A DNA stretch of 39,886 bases, from assembly GCA_900552565.1 (NCBI GenBank), contig USAK01000015.1, positions 1-39,886 of the forward strand, written 5' to 3'. This DNA is from an uncultured Selenomonas sp. GTDB taxonomy: Bacteria > Bacillota > Negativicutes > Selenomonadales > Selenomonadaceae. Made by a program: the position numbers and the translations under genes. Below the pieces are notes generated by a model. That model ran no database searches. It worked only from the letters and a program-made list of their open reading frames with translations, and was not told the DNA's origin. Shown here piece after piece: positions 24,507 to 33,882 of the stretch (position 1 is its first letter; every line of letters starts with the position of its first letter).

Positions 24507-25196
24507 TTAGATTCCCTTCCTTTCGAGCGGTCCGCGGATGAGTGTCAGCGTCACGAGAATGCAGATCATCGCGGGGATGATGAAGGCCTGACTGCCGAAG
24601 AAGTCAAGGCAGAGAAAAGAAGACGCAAGGCCGACCCAGGCCGTGATATGCGAATGTTCGCGCTGGTACTGCTCCATGAAGATGACGACGAACATCGCCG
24701 TCATGACAAAGCCGAGTCCCTGCGTATCAAAAGTCAGGTACGAGCCGACGATGCCGCCGATGGTCGCGCCGCTGACCCAGTAAAATTCGTTGAGCAGCGT
24801 GACAAAGACCATGAACCAGCCTTTGTCGATGCCCTCAGGGATCTTGGCTGTGAAATTTATCGAGAAGGTCTCATCGCACATGCCATAGATTAAATAGTAT
24901 TTTTTCCAACCTGTCCCCTTGAACTTATCGAGCATGGCAATGCCGTAGAAGAGATGGCGTGCCTGAATCAGGATGGCCATGAGCAGGGCCTGCAGCGGCG
25001 CAAACGGAGAGAGCAGCATCGCGACGGTGACGAATTCGAGCGAGCCGCCGAAAATGACAATGCTCATGACCGTAGGGTAAATGAAGGAAAAGCCGGAGAC
25101 ATTGGCATAGATGCCATAGGCGAGTCCCAAAAACCAGAAGCCCGCAAATATCGGTATGGTGTAAGGGAACGCCGCTTTCAATGCTCGCATTTTCAT
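24507..25196 (-). CDS. azlC: AzlC-family branched-chain amino-acid exporter
   Basis: Main membrane subunit of the AzlCD exporter. The 229 residues have about six helices; family signatures are TIPIFAGFWFLGLAYGIYAN near residue 13, FGGSLEFVTVAMLL near 49 and QARHLFYGIAMLDKFK near 77. The N-terminal MKMRALKAAFPYT is typical; MRALKAAF would also work as start. It is transcribed divergently from an XRE-cupin regulator, with an inverted-repeat operator candidate between them. Confidence 0.93.
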   Translation of the reverse strand: MKMRALKAAFPYTIPIFAGFWFLGLAYGIYANVSGFSFIYPTVMSIVIFGGSLEFVTVAMLLSPFAPLQALLMAILIQARHLFYGIAMLDKFKGTGWKKYYLIYGMCDETFSINFTAKIPEGIDKGWFMVFVTLLNEFYWVSGATIGGIVGSYLTFDTQGLGFVMTAMFVVIFMEQYQREHSHITAWVGLASSFLCLDFFGSQAFIIPAMICILVTLTLIRGPLERKGI

Positions 25197-25218
25197 CTTG
25201 CAGATTCCTTTCCTTGGT

Positions 25219-25273
25219 ATTATAATTAACGATAGATTTTTATACTGAACAATGTAGCCTTATCTTATCGTTA
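25219..25273. promoter_or_regulatory. Divergent regulatory region between azlC and its presumed regulator
   Basis: TAACGATA (25227-25234) and its exact reverse complement TATCGTTA (25266-25273) are separated by 31 bp. On the - strand a TATAAT (25219-25224) directed at azlC lies just beside the left copy. The pair is a good candidate operator for the regulator at 25308; spacing of three to four helical turns suggests two sites bound together. A plus-strand promoter is not clear. Confidence 0.55.
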
Positions 25274-25307
25274 GTTGTAGAAAAAGTCAAGGAAAAAGAG
25301 GAGTTAT

Positions 25308-25862
25308 ATGAATGTCAACGAAATCATCGCGGTCAATCTGCAGGACCTTCGCCTGAGCCAGAATAAGAGCCTTGGCCAGCTGGCAGAAGAAACGGGGCTT
25401 TCGAAGGCCGTATTGTCGAATATCGAAAAAGGCAAAGCAAATCCGACCATCAATACCATCTGGAAAATTGCCGAAGCACTGCATGTGCCGTATTCGGCCC
25501 TTTTGGAACTGCGTGAGACGGCTGTGCATAAAGTGGCAGAGTCAGACCTTGTCATGCAGTGTGATGAACAGGGCCATTACCGTATTGGCTGTTACTATTC
25601 GAGTACGCCGGAGCGGGATTTTGAATGTTTTCTGTTGGCCTTTGACCCCGGGGTCAAGCATGTGACGGAAGGCCATACGGAGCATTCGCATGAATACATC
25701 TTTGTTCGCAAAGGGAAATTAAAGATTGAAGTTGCGGGCAAGGTCTTTTTCCTGCAGACGGGGGATTCCCTGACCTTTGATGCGACACTGCGTCATACCT
25801 ATGCCAATGAAGGCGAGGCGGTCTGTGAGGCCCTTTGCATCAATCATTATCCGCGGGGATAA
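25308..25862 (+). CDS. XRE-type HTH regulator with C-terminal cupin sensor domain
   Basis: Transcription factor of the PuuR/cupin type. Residues about 8-62 are a helix-turn-helix (DLRLSQNKSLGQLAEETGLS, then KAVLSNIEKGKANPTI); residues about 100-180 form a single cupin barrel with the metal/ligand histidines visible in HTEHSHEYIFVRKGKL and HTYANEGE. The 184-residue length is normal. AAAGAGGAG lies just before ATG 25308. Because it is divergent from azlCD with an inverted repeat between, it most likely controls export of an amino acid or related compound. The effector is unknown. Confidence 0.9.
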   Translation: MNVNEIIAVNLQDLRLSQNKSLGQLAEETGLSKAVLSNIEKGKANPTINTIWKIAEALHVPYSALLELRETAVHKVAESDLVMQCDEQGHYRIGCYYSSTPERDFECFLLAFDPGVKHVTEGHTEHSHEYIFVRKGKLKIEVAGKVFFLQTGDSLTFDATLRHTYANEGEAVCEALCINHYPRG

Positions 25863-25910
25863 ACTCCTGAGCTTGATGGAATTGATAGGATAGAAGGAAG
25901 GATGATTTCT

Positions 25911-26732
25911 ATGTTTTATGATGATGTCATGCAGTCCGTGGCATATATCCGCCAGCAGACGAAAGCGGAGCCTGTGCTCGGCATTGTCTTGGGCAGCGGG
26001 CTGGGCTCGCTGGTGGATGCGATGGAAGAACGCGAGTCGATTCCGTATAAGGATATCCCGTTCTTTCCCCAATCCAATCTGGCCGGCCATGCAGACCAGC
26101 TCGTGTTCGGACGCATCGCGGGGACAAAAGTCGTGGCCATGCAGGGACGCTTTCATTATTATGAAGGCTTTACCATGAAACAGGTTACCTATCCGATATT
26201 TGTGCTCAAACAGCTGGGGGTGAAAGACCTCATTGTCACCAATGCCTGCGGCGGCATTAACCCCTCGTTTGTACCGGGAGACCTCATGCTCATTGATGAC
26301 TATATCAATACGCTCGGCAATAATCCGTTGATTGGCCCGAATGATGAGCGCTTCGGTCCGCGCTTCCCGGATATGTCTGACCCTTATGCCAAGGAATTGC
26401 GTGCTTTTGCCGCAGCGACAGCCAGACAGCAGGGGATTGAGCATCGTCATGGCGTTTATGCGATTTTCTCCGGTCCCTGCTTCGAATCCGCAGCAGAAAT
26501 CCGCGCTCTGCATGTCATGGGGGCCGATGCTGTCGGCATGTCGACGGTACCGGAAACGATTGTCGCCAATTATCTCGGGATGCAGGTCCTCGGCATTGCC
26601 TGCATTACGAATATGGCTACAGGTATTGCCAAGACAAAACATTCTCATGAAGAAGTGCTGGCTATTGCCAACCGCAGCAGCAGGGCCCTCTGCCAATGGG
26701 TACAGACCATGATTGAGAAATGGCCGGCATAA
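25911..26732 (+). CDS. Purine nucleoside phosphorylase (type I, PunA-like)
   Basis: Phosphorolyses purine (deoxy)nucleosides, mainly inosine and guanosine, to the base and (deoxy)ribose-1-phosphate in salvage. The 273 residues show LGIVLGSGLGSLVD (phosphate loop), GRFHYYEG (about 79-86), VTNACGGINPSFVPGDLMLI (about 107-126), the substrate-binding SGPCFESAAEIRALHVMGAD and VGMSTVPETIVA. Start choice: ATG 25902 abuts the ribosome site AGAAGGAAGG (25892-25901) with no spacing, so ATG 25911, 9 nt from it, is preferred. It lies 48 nt after the cupin regulator and may share its mRNA. Confidence 0.94.
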   Translation: MFYDDVMQSVAYIRQQTKAEPVLGIVLGSGLGSLVDAMEERESIPYKDIPFFPQSNLAGHADQLVFGRIAGTKVVAMQGRFHYYEGFTMKQVTYPIFVLKQLGVKDLIVTNACGGINPSFVPGDLMLIDDYINTLGNNPLIGPNDERFGPRFPDMSDPYAKELRAFAAATARQQGIEHRHGVYAIFSGPCFESAAEIRALHVMGADAVGMSTVPETIVANYLGMQVLGIACITNMATGIAKTKHSHEEVLAIANRSSRALCQWVQTMIEKWPA

Positions 26733-26758
26733 ATTTTTTTCTTATGGCAAAAAAACAC

Positions 26759-26787
26759 TTGCATTCTGCCGCTATATCCTTTATAAT
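26759..26787 (+). promoter_or_regulatory. Promoter of the tRNA operon
   Basis: TTGCAT (26759-26764) and TATAAT (26782-26787) with a 17-bp spacer, about 37 bp before the first tRNA. Confidence 0.85.
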
Positions 26788-26823
26788 AATACAAGTCGAT
26801 ACGCGAGTATCTGACTTCCCTAT

Positions 26824-26899
26824 TCCTCGATAGCTCAGCCGGTAGAGCACCTGACTGTTAATCAGGCTGTCGCAGGTTCGAATCCTGCTCGAGGAGCCA
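26824..26899 (+). tRNA. tRNA-Asn (GTT)
   Basis: 76 nt with encoded CCA. Acceptor TCCTCGA pairs with TCGAGGA; anticodon stem CCTGA/TCAGG holds the loop CTGTTAA, anticodon GTT; T arm GCAGG-TTCGAAT-CCTGC. Discriminator is G. Confidence 0.97.
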
Positions 26900-26901
26900 A
26901 T

Positions 26902-26976
26902 GGCGCCATCGTCAAGCGGTTAAGACACCGCCCTTTCACGGCGGGTTCATGGGTTCGAATCCCATTGGCGTCACCA
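26902..26976 (+). tRNA. tRNA-Glu (TTC)
   Basis: 75 nt with encoded CCA. Acceptor GGCGCCA with TGGCGTC (one G-T pair); anticodon stem CCGCC/GGCGG around CTTTCAC, anticodon TTC; T arm ATGGG-TTCGAAT-CCCAT. Only 2 nt after tRNA-Asn. Confidence 0.97.
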
Positions 26977-26978
26977 TT

Positions 26979-27054
26979 GGGCGATTAGCTCAGCTGGGAG
27001 AGCGCTTGCCTTACAAGCAAGATGTCAGCAGTTCGATCCTGTTATCGCCCACCA
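26979..27054 (+). tRNA. tRNA-Val (TAC)
   Basis: 76 nt with encoded CCA. Acceptor GGGCGAT with ATCGCCC; anticodon stem CTTGC/GCAAG around CTTACAA, anticodon TAC. Last gene of the three-tRNA operon, 2 nt after tRNA-Glu. Confidence 0.97.
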
Positions 27055-27065
27055 TTTTAGAAGCA

Positions 27066-27090
27066 TAGCTGCCGCAAGGCAGCTTTTTTT
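27066..27090 (+). terminator. Intrinsic terminator of the tRNA operon
   Basis: AGCTGCC (27067-27073) pairs with GGCAGCT (27078-27084) around a GCAA tetraloop, then a seven-T run. Confidence 0.92.
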
Positions 27091-27121
27091 GTTAGCCTGA
27101 ATTTTGTCAGGGGGCTTGCTC

Positions 27122-27640
27122 ATGAATACGGAAAAAAGGCGTGCACATCTTTTGAAGCGTCTGCAGGAGGCATCGCTGCCGCAGACTGGGACGAAACTGG
27201 CACACGAGCTCGGCGTCAGCCGCCAAATTATTGTCGGCGATATCAGCATCCTGCGTGCCGAAGGCACACAGATTTTTGCGACGCCGCGCGGCTACATCAT
27301 GCCAAAGGATGAACGGACGCAGGAAATCAAGGCCACGCTGGTCTGCCGTCATAGCGTCGAAGGCATGGAAAAAGAATTGGAAGCGGTCGTCGATAACGGC
27401 GGCTCCGTGCTCGATGTCATTGTCGAGCATCCTGTCTACGGCTCGATTCGCGGAGACCTCTTCATCGAGAGCCGCCGCGATATCAAAAGATTCCTGACGA
27501 AGATGAAAAAATGTCAGGCAAGTCCTTTGCTCGTCATGACGGGCGGCGTCCATATGCATACGGTCCGTGTGCCGGACGAGGAGGCACTGCAGGCCATCCG
27601 CACGGAACTGAAACATCTTGGTATTCTCGTGGAAGAATGA
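27122..27640 (+). CDS. NiaR-like repressor (HTH_11 plus 3H domain)
   Basis: Probable niacin-responsive repressor of NAD synthesis or niacin uptake genes. The 172 residues have an N-terminal winged helix (about 1-62, TGTKLAHELGVSRQIIVGDI) and a C-terminal 3H ligand-binding domain, whose three conserved histidines appear in VCRHSVEGM, VEHPVYGS and GGVHMHTV. ATG 27122 has AGGGGG 7 nt before it; the in-frame start at 27104 lies close to the tRNA terminator and lacks a ribosome site. No nad genes are in the window, so its regulon lies elsewhere. 3H histidines bind metal in the known homologues. Confidence 0.88.
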   Translation: MNTEKRRAHLLKRLQEASLPQTGTKLAHELGVSRQIIVGDISILRAEGTQIFATPRGYIMPKDERTQEIKATLVCRHSVEGMEKELEAVVDNGGSVLDVIVEHPVYGSIRGDLFIESRRDIKRFLTKMKKCQASPLLVMTGGVHMHTVRVPDEEALQAIRTELKHLGILVEE

Positions 27641-27668
27641 TTACAATATATAATCAGAAAATACCCAA

Positions 27669-27698
27669 TTGCATCATACTATACTTCTGTAGTATAAT
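27669..27698 (+). promoter_or_regulatory. Promoter with overlapping palindrome before the HD-domain gene
   Basis: TTGCAT (27669-27674) and TATAAT (27693-27698), 18-bp spacer. ATACTA (27676-27681) and TAGTAT (27690-27695) form an inverted repeat covering the spacer and -10. Further down, GTGTACA (27734-27740) and TGTACAC (27754-27760) form a second perfect inverted repeat in the presumed 5' leader. Confidence 0.68.
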
Positions 27699-27789
27699 GT
27701 AGGCATTAATTCGAACAGTAAAATATTCCTGCGGTGTACAGTCATGCACGATATGTACACGGAGCAGACGTAAAGGAGATGAATGGTGC

Positions 27790-28587
27790 GTGAAGGAACT
27801 GCTTAAGGAAATGCACAGCTGGATGGATGCGTATATGAAATCGTTTCATACAGATGATGAAGAAGTCATGCAGGGCATCCGCATCAAGGAAGAACATACA
27901 GGCTATGTTACGGCCATCGCCATTCAGCTAGCCAAACATCTGCAGCTTGACGGGCACGATGTAGAGCTCGCAGAGATTATGGGGCTTTTCCATGATGTCG
28001 GACGCTTCCGCCAGTACAGCATCTATAAGACCTTCAACGATGCGGTGTCGGAAGACCATGCGGACCTTGGCCTCAAAGTTCTTTCGGAACTCGATTTCAT
28101 CAAGAAACTCCGTCCGGAAGATGAAGCGCTTGTGCGTTTCGCCATTGGCCGTCACAATAAGAAGGAAATCGGACCCGCACCAAGCAAAAAGGCCCTGATG
28201 TTTGCCAAACTGCTGCGCGATGCCGATAAGCTTGATATCTACCGGGTGCTTTCGCCGTATCTCGGTCCTGAGAATGCGGATAAAGCGCCGAAGTTTATCG
28301 CGGCCGACGCCAGTGACCTTGTCAGCCTTGATTTCATCGAGGACTTCAAGGCAGGCAGGCAGGCCGACTACCGCAAACTGCGCACGCTGGGCGACCGCAA
28401 GCTCGTACGGCTTCTGTGGGTCTATGATATCAATTTCAGCTGGACGCTGCGGGAGATTGTCAAGCGCGGTTATGTCGACCGCATCATTCATTATCTGCCG
28501 GAGCAGCCGGGCATTGATGAGGGCGTGGCGAAACTGCGTGCTTATATCGAGAAGAAATGTGCCATGAAAGATACGGCAGACTGCTGA
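27790..28587 (+). CDS. HD-domain phosphohydrolase of unknown substrate
   Basis: Metal-dependent phosphohydrolase fold. The HD signature is seen as H36 (EEHTGYV), H68-D69 (LFHDVGRFRQ) and a late Asp in RDADKLDIYRVL (about 147-158), consistent with the H...HD...D metal set. The 265-residue length and absence of a Rel/Spo or GGDEF domain argue against (p)ppGpp synthetase or c-di-GMP roles; the substrate is not known. GTG 27790 is used, with AAGGAG 11 nt upstream; nearby ATGs are in other frames and short. Its promoter has two inverted repeats, so expression is probably controlled. Confidence 0.83.
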   Translation: MKELLKEMHSWMDAYMKSFHTDDEEVMQGIRIKEEHTGYVTAIAIQLAKHLQLDGHDVELAEIMGLFHDVGRFRQYSIYKTFNDAVSEDHADLGLKVLSELDFIKKLRPEDEALVRFAIGRHNKKEIGPAPSKKALMFAKLLRDADKLDIYRVLSPYLGPENADKAPKFIAADASDLVSLDFIEDFKAGRQADYRKLRTLGDRKLVRLLWVYDINFSWTLREIVKRGYVDRIIHYLPEQPGIDEGVAKLRAYIEKKCAMKDTADC

Positions 28588-28669
28588 CCGCAGAATATAC
28601 AGGAATCTTCTATGGGACTTATGGGACTTATCTATTTTAATAGGATAGGAAGACAAGGAGAGGAATCAG

Positions 28670-30343
<1,674 letters not shown>

Positions 30344-30389
30344 TCTCTTTCATTATTGAAATACCGAATAACCATAGAAGGTGACGTTT

Positions 30390-30689
30390 ATGTCTAAGAT
30401 TCCTAAGAATCTGTCCGACAAGGATATGTTCAGGGATTATGTAGAAGATACATCCATAGAAGACCGCTTCATCGCGGCCGAGAAAAAAGCGAAGAAGAAA
30501 CAGCAGGAAGTGCCTGAAGCACCTGCTGACTTCCTGCGCGCCGGCTTCACCCCGCAGCTTACCGAAGAACTCGCGAGAGCCCTCATGCAGCTGAAGATGG
30601 AACTTTTCCGCGCGGATATCAAGAATTATACCTTCAAGATCAAACGCGATGGCGAGAACATCGTGCTGATCCCGAAGTATAAGAAATAA
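30390..30689 (+). CDS. Small conserved-looking protein of unknown function
   Basis: I do not recognise a family. The 99 residues have a charged, lysine-rich N-terminal half (SKIPKNLSDKDMFRDYVEDT, IAAEKKAKKKQQEV) and a better ordered C-terminal half: an amphipathic helix (FTPQLTEELARALMQLKMEL) followed by two probable strands (YTFKIKRDGENIVLIPKYKK). No membrane segment, signal peptide or cysteine is present. ATG 30390 has AGAAGGTGA 6-14 nt upstream; GTG 30381 is in frame but falls within that ribosome site. It lies between glnS and an ArsB/NhaD-like transporter with no terminator on either side, so it may be co-transcribed with glnS. Confidence 0.7.
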   Translation: MSKIPKNLSDKDMFRDYVEDTSIEDRFIAAEKKAKKKQQEVPEAPADFLRAGFTPQLTEELARALMQLKMELFRADIKNYTFKIKRDGENIVLIPKYKK

Positions 30690-30723
30690 ATAGGGAAGTT
30701 TTTAGGGAAAGAAGTGGATTCTA

Positions 30724-32010
30724 TTGGTTAGTACAACGACGATAGCGATCGTCATCTTCGTTGCTGCTTACGCACTGATCATCACCGAGAAGGTTCACAG
30801 GACTATCGTCGGTATCTTTGGTGCCATGCTCATGATCCTGTGCGGCGTCATTGACCAGGATACGGCTATCCGCCATATCGATTTCAATACGCTGGGGCTG
30901 CTCATGGGCATGATGATCATCGTCAACATCACAAGTGAGACGGGACTCTTCAACTTTCTGGCCATCTGGTCGGCGAAAAAAGTCAAGGCACGTCCTATTG
31001 CCCTGCTCGTTGCCCTGTCGGCCCTGACGATGGTCTGCTCGGCCTTCCTCGATAATGTCACGACCGTCCTTCTGACGGTGCCGATTACGTTCAGTATCAC
31101 GGCACAGCTCAAGGTCGACGTCAAGCCGTATCTGATTTCACAGATTCTGGCTTCAAACATCGGCGGTACGGCGACGCTCATCGGCGACCCGCCGAATATC
31201 ATGATTGGCAGTGCCGTCGGCCTGAACTTCATGGATTTCATGGCTAACCTCAGCGGTATCGCTATCCTGATTTTCATCGTGGTGGAACTTGTGCTCATCG
31301 CTGTTTACGGCAAAGAGCTCAAGACTCAGCCGGACCTTCAGGAAAAAGTCATGCGCCTCAATGCGCACAGCCAGATTGCGAATCCGAAGCTGCTGAAAAA
31401 ATGCCTGTTTGTCATCGCTCTGACGATTGGCCTGTTTGTCGTCCATGGCTATCTCGGCCTGCAGACGGCTACGGCGGCTCTCTCTGGTGCAGGTCTGCTG
31501 CTGCTCATCACGTACACGCGCGATGAAGGCATGATTACCAAGGTCCTTTCCAAAATCGAGTGGACGGCAATCTTCTTCTTTGCCGGACTCTTCGTTCTCG
31601 TCGGTGCCCTCGTTGAGACGGGCGTCATCAAGTTCCTTGCAGCCGAGGCCATCAAGCTGACGAACGGCAGCGTCAATGCCACGGCCATGCTGATTCTCTG
31701 GATGAGTGCCTTTGCTTCGGCCTTCATCGATAATATCCCGTTTGTGGCGACGCTCATTCCGCTCATTCAGGATATGGGCCAGATGGGCCTTGCAAACCTC
31801 GACCCGATGTGGTGGTCGCTGGCCCTCGGTGCTTGCCTCGGCGGCAACGGTACGCTCATCGGCGCCAGCGCCAACGTCGTCGTTGCTTCCATGGCTGCAC
31901 AGCGCGGCAAACAGATGTCGTTCATTGGCTTCATGAAGATTGCCTTCCCCATCATGATCATGACGATTGCCATCTCGAGCGTCTATGTATGGCTCCGCTA
32001 TCTGCTCTGA
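30724..32010 (+). CDS. ArsB/NhaD-superfamily ion transporter (anion permease)
   Basis: Polytopic inner-membrane protein (428 residues, about 11-12 hydrophobic segments). Two inverted-repeat signatures are present: FLDNVTTVLLTVPITF (about 102-117) followed by GGTATLIGDPPNIMIG (about 144-159), and near the end FIDNIPFVATLIPLI (about 334-348) and GGNGTLIGASANVVVA (about 375-390). These are hallmarks of the ion transporter superfamily that includes ArsB, NhaD and citrate carriers. No ars operon genes are adjacent, so arsenite is unlikely; Na+/H+ antiport or an organic anion is possible. TTG 30724 has AAAGAAGTGG upstream, a weak ribosome site. Confidence 0.87.
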   Translation: MVSTTTIAIVIFVAAYALIITEKVHRTIVGIFGAMLMILCGVIDQDTAIRHIDFNTLGLLMGMMIIVNITSETGLFNFLAIWSAKKVKARPIALLVALSALTMVCSAFLDNVTTVLLTVPITFSITAQLKVDVKPYLISQILASNIGGTATLIGDPPNIMIGSAVGLNFMDFMANLSGIAILIFIVVELVLIAVYGKELKTQPDLQEKVMRLNAHSQIANPKLLKKCLFVIALTIGLFVVHGYLGLQTATAALSGAGLLLLITYTRDEGMITKVLSKIEWTAIFFFAGLFVLVGALVETGVIKFLAAEAIKLTNGSVNATAMLILWMSAFASAFIDNIPFVATLIPLIQDMGQMGLANLDPMWWSLALGACLGGNGTLIGASANVVVASMAAQRGKQMSFIGFMKIAFPIMIMTIAISSVYVWLRYLL

Positions 32011-32036
32011 TGTACTGGCTTTTCGGATAAAATAAA

Positions 32037-32071
32037 AAGTCAGCCTGTGCATAACTTTTGCCGGCTGACTT
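32037..32071 (-). terminator. Intrinsic terminator for putP
   Basis: AAGTCAGCC (32037-32045) pairs with GGCTGACTT (32063-32071). On the - strand the stem is followed by a T-rich tail (TTTTATTTTAT), so it stops putP transcription. Confidence 0.8.
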
Positions 32072-32079
32072 ATCAACAA

Positions 32080-32116
32080 GATCCCCATCATCTTCTGTGG
32101 ATGATGGGGATCTTTA
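32080..32116. terminator. Hairpin between convergent genes, probable + strand terminator
   Basis: GATCCCCATCATC (32080-32092) pairs perfectly with GATGATGGGGATC (32100-32112), a 13-bp stem with a 7-nt loop and a short TTTAT tail on the + strand. It likely ends the ArsB/NhaD-like gene's transcript. Confidence 0.7.
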
Positions 32117-32131
32117 TGTGTGGATATGCGG

Positions 32132-33610
32132 TTAAATCTTGCTCTGTCCGACCTTGTCGAATGTCTCAAGGATGGAGCGTTCCGGTACGCGGTCGAGCCA
32201 GCTGACAACCCAGATGGCGAGAGCGGAGAACAGGAAGCCCGGGACGATTTCGTAAAGTCCGAGGAAGGCGTACTGCTTCCAGACGAGAACAGTGACACCG
32301 CCGACGATGATGCCGGCGAGTACACCGTATTTCGTCGTGTGGCGCCAGAACAGGCTCATGAGCAGGGCGGGGCCAAAGGCCGCGCCAAAGCCGGCCCAGG
32401 CGTACGAGACCATGTCGAGGATGAAATTATTCGGATTGAGGCCGAGAAAAATCGCGAGGCTCGCGATGACGAGAACGCTCGCGCGTGAAATCCAGACAAG
32501 TTCTTTCTGTTCTGCATCTTTGCGCAGCAGTGTGCGGTAGAAATCCTGAGCAAAGGCCGAGGCAGCGACGAGCAGCTGCGAGGAAGCCGTGCTCATGATG
32601 GCAGCGAGGACGGCCGAGAGAATCAGGCCCGTGGCAATCGGCGGGAAGAGCTCGTTCGTCATGACGAGGAAGACGGTCTCAGAGGCCGTGCCCTCAAGCG
32701 GCGTCGAAAGGTAAACGCGGCCGACCATGCCGACGGCGACAGCGGCAGCCAGCGAGAGGACAACCCAAGTCATGGCGATGTGCGTGGCCTGCTTGACTTC
32801 CTTTGAGGTGCGGATGGCCATGAAGCGCACGAGGATGTGCGGCTGGCCGAAATAACCGATGCCCCAGGCTAAAAGCGAGATGAGTTCGATGAAGCTCATG
32901 GTCGAGCCGTCGGATTTTGTCAGAGGTTCGAGCATTGTGGCCTGGACATTCTGGATGGCCGAGACCGTTGCTTCAAAGCCGCCGCACTGCATGGCACCGC
33001 AGATTGGTACGACGAGGATGGCAAAGAACATCATGACGCCCTGGATGAAGTCCGTGCGCGAGACCGCGAGGAAGCCGCCGACGAGCGTGTAGAAGACGAC
33101 GGAGCCAGCGCCGATGAAAATCGCGTACTGATACGGGATGCCGAAGACGGTCTCAAAGAGGCGGCCGGCCGAGACAAAGCCCGAAGATGTGTAGATGACG
33201 AAGAAAATCAGGATGAAGATGGCAGGCACAATGCGCAAAAGCCCCGACTTGTCGTGAAAGCGGTTCTGCAGGAATTCCGGCAGTGTCAGGGAGTTATTGG
33301 CAAGCTCCGTGTACTTTCTGAGGCGGGCGGCGACAAAATGCCAGTTGGCCCAGGTGCCGATGGCGATGCCGACGGCAATCCAGCCGGCATTGAGGCCGGA
33401 GAGATAGGCATAGCCCGGGACGCCCATGAGCATCCAGCCGCTCATATCCGAAGCTTCGGCAGAGAGCGAAGTGACCCAGGCACCGAGTTTGCGGTTGCCG
33501 AGGAAGTAATCGCTCATGTTGCGTGTGCGGCGGTAATAGTACACGCCGATGGCCATCATGAAACCGATGTAGAGCACAAAGGTATTGATGATGGTAAGAT
33601 CATGAGTCAA
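32132..33610 (-). CDS. putP: Sodium/proline symporter PutP
   Basis: Na+-coupled proline importer of the SSS family. The 492 residues fit about 13 membrane helices; family landmarks are YFLGNRKLGAWVTSLSAEASDMSGWMLMGVPGYAY (about 35-69; this covers Na+/proline-binding helix residues), GGFLAVSRTDFIQGVMM and GYFGQPHILVRFMAIR. TTG at 33610 is the start, with GGGGGA 7-12 nt upstream on the - strand. Convergent with the ArsB/NhaD-like gene. Its closest relatives transport proline; other substrates of the family cannot be excluded. Confidence 0.93.
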   Translation of the reverse strand: MTHDLTIINTFVLYIGFMMAIGVYYYRRTRNMSDYFLGNRKLGAWVTSLSAEASDMSGWMLMGVPGYAYLSGLNAGWIAVGIAIGTWANWHFVAARLRKYTELANNSLTLPEFLQNRFHDKSGLLRIVPAIFILIFFVIYTSSGFVSAGRLFETVFGIPYQYAIFIGAGSVVFYTLVGGFLAVSRTDFIQGVMMFFAILVVPICGAMQCGGFEATVSAIQNVQATMLEPLTKSDGSTMSFIELISLLAWGIGYFGQPHILVRFMAIRTSKEVKQATHIAMTWVVLSLAAAVAVGMVGRVYLSTPLEGTASETVFLVMTNELFPPIATGLILSAVLAAIMSTASSQLLVAASAFAQDFYRTLLRKDAEQKELVWISRASVLVIASLAIFLGLNPNNFILDMVSYAWAGFGAAFGPALLMSLFWRHTTKYGVLAGIIVGGVTVLVWKQYAFLGLYEIVPGFLFSALAIWVVSWLDRVPERSILETFDKVGQSKI

Positions 33611-33769
33611 AATGAATCCCCCATTTCTTTTCTTTCCATAATAAATATAAGTTTACAAGAATAGTTCAATTATATGGGAAAAACGAGGTAAAATGCAATA
33701 CTTATTTATATAGAAGGTATAAAAATAAGATATTGTGTACATTTTTTTCGGAAAATCGATAAAAAATGC

Positions 33770-33798
33770 TTGCAATCGTAAGGTATTTCCCGTATAAT
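33770..33798 (+). promoter_or_regulatory. Promoter of the FAD oxidoreductase gene
   Basis: TTGCAA (33770-33775) and TATAAT (33793-33798), 17-bp spacer, preceded by A/T-rich DNA. The expected start near 33805 leaves a leader of about 114 nt. Confidence 0.85.
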
Positions 33799-33812
33799 AC
33801 ATAAGGTTTGAA

Positions 33813-33882
33813 CGCAGGGGGCGGCCCGGACTCACGTATGGCAGGGCCAAATGACATCTGCGCTCTTTTGCTGTGTGCAGAT
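33813..33882 (+). promoter_or_regulatory. Structured leader RNA with mutually exclusive stems (riboswitch-like)
   Basis: CGCAG (33813-33817) can pair with CTGCG (33858-33862) and encloses a second stem GGCCC (33823-33827) / GGGCC (33844-33848). Alternatively ATCTGCGC (33856-33863) can pair with GTGCAGAT (33875-33882; one G-U). The two states share 33858-33862 and so exclude each other. No T tract follows, so control of translation is more likely than termination. I could not match it to a known riboswitch class. Confidence 0.45.

Noticed and set aside
28612..28629. Direct repeat of ATGGGACTT before glnS
   Set aside because: Only two 9-bp copies; too short to mean anything without comparison. 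No T-box features were found before glnS or argS.
33813..33882. Leader of the FAD oxidoreductase as a purine, TPP, FMN or cobalamin riboswitch
   Set aside because: The conserved core bases of these classes are not present; kept only as an unclassified structured leader.
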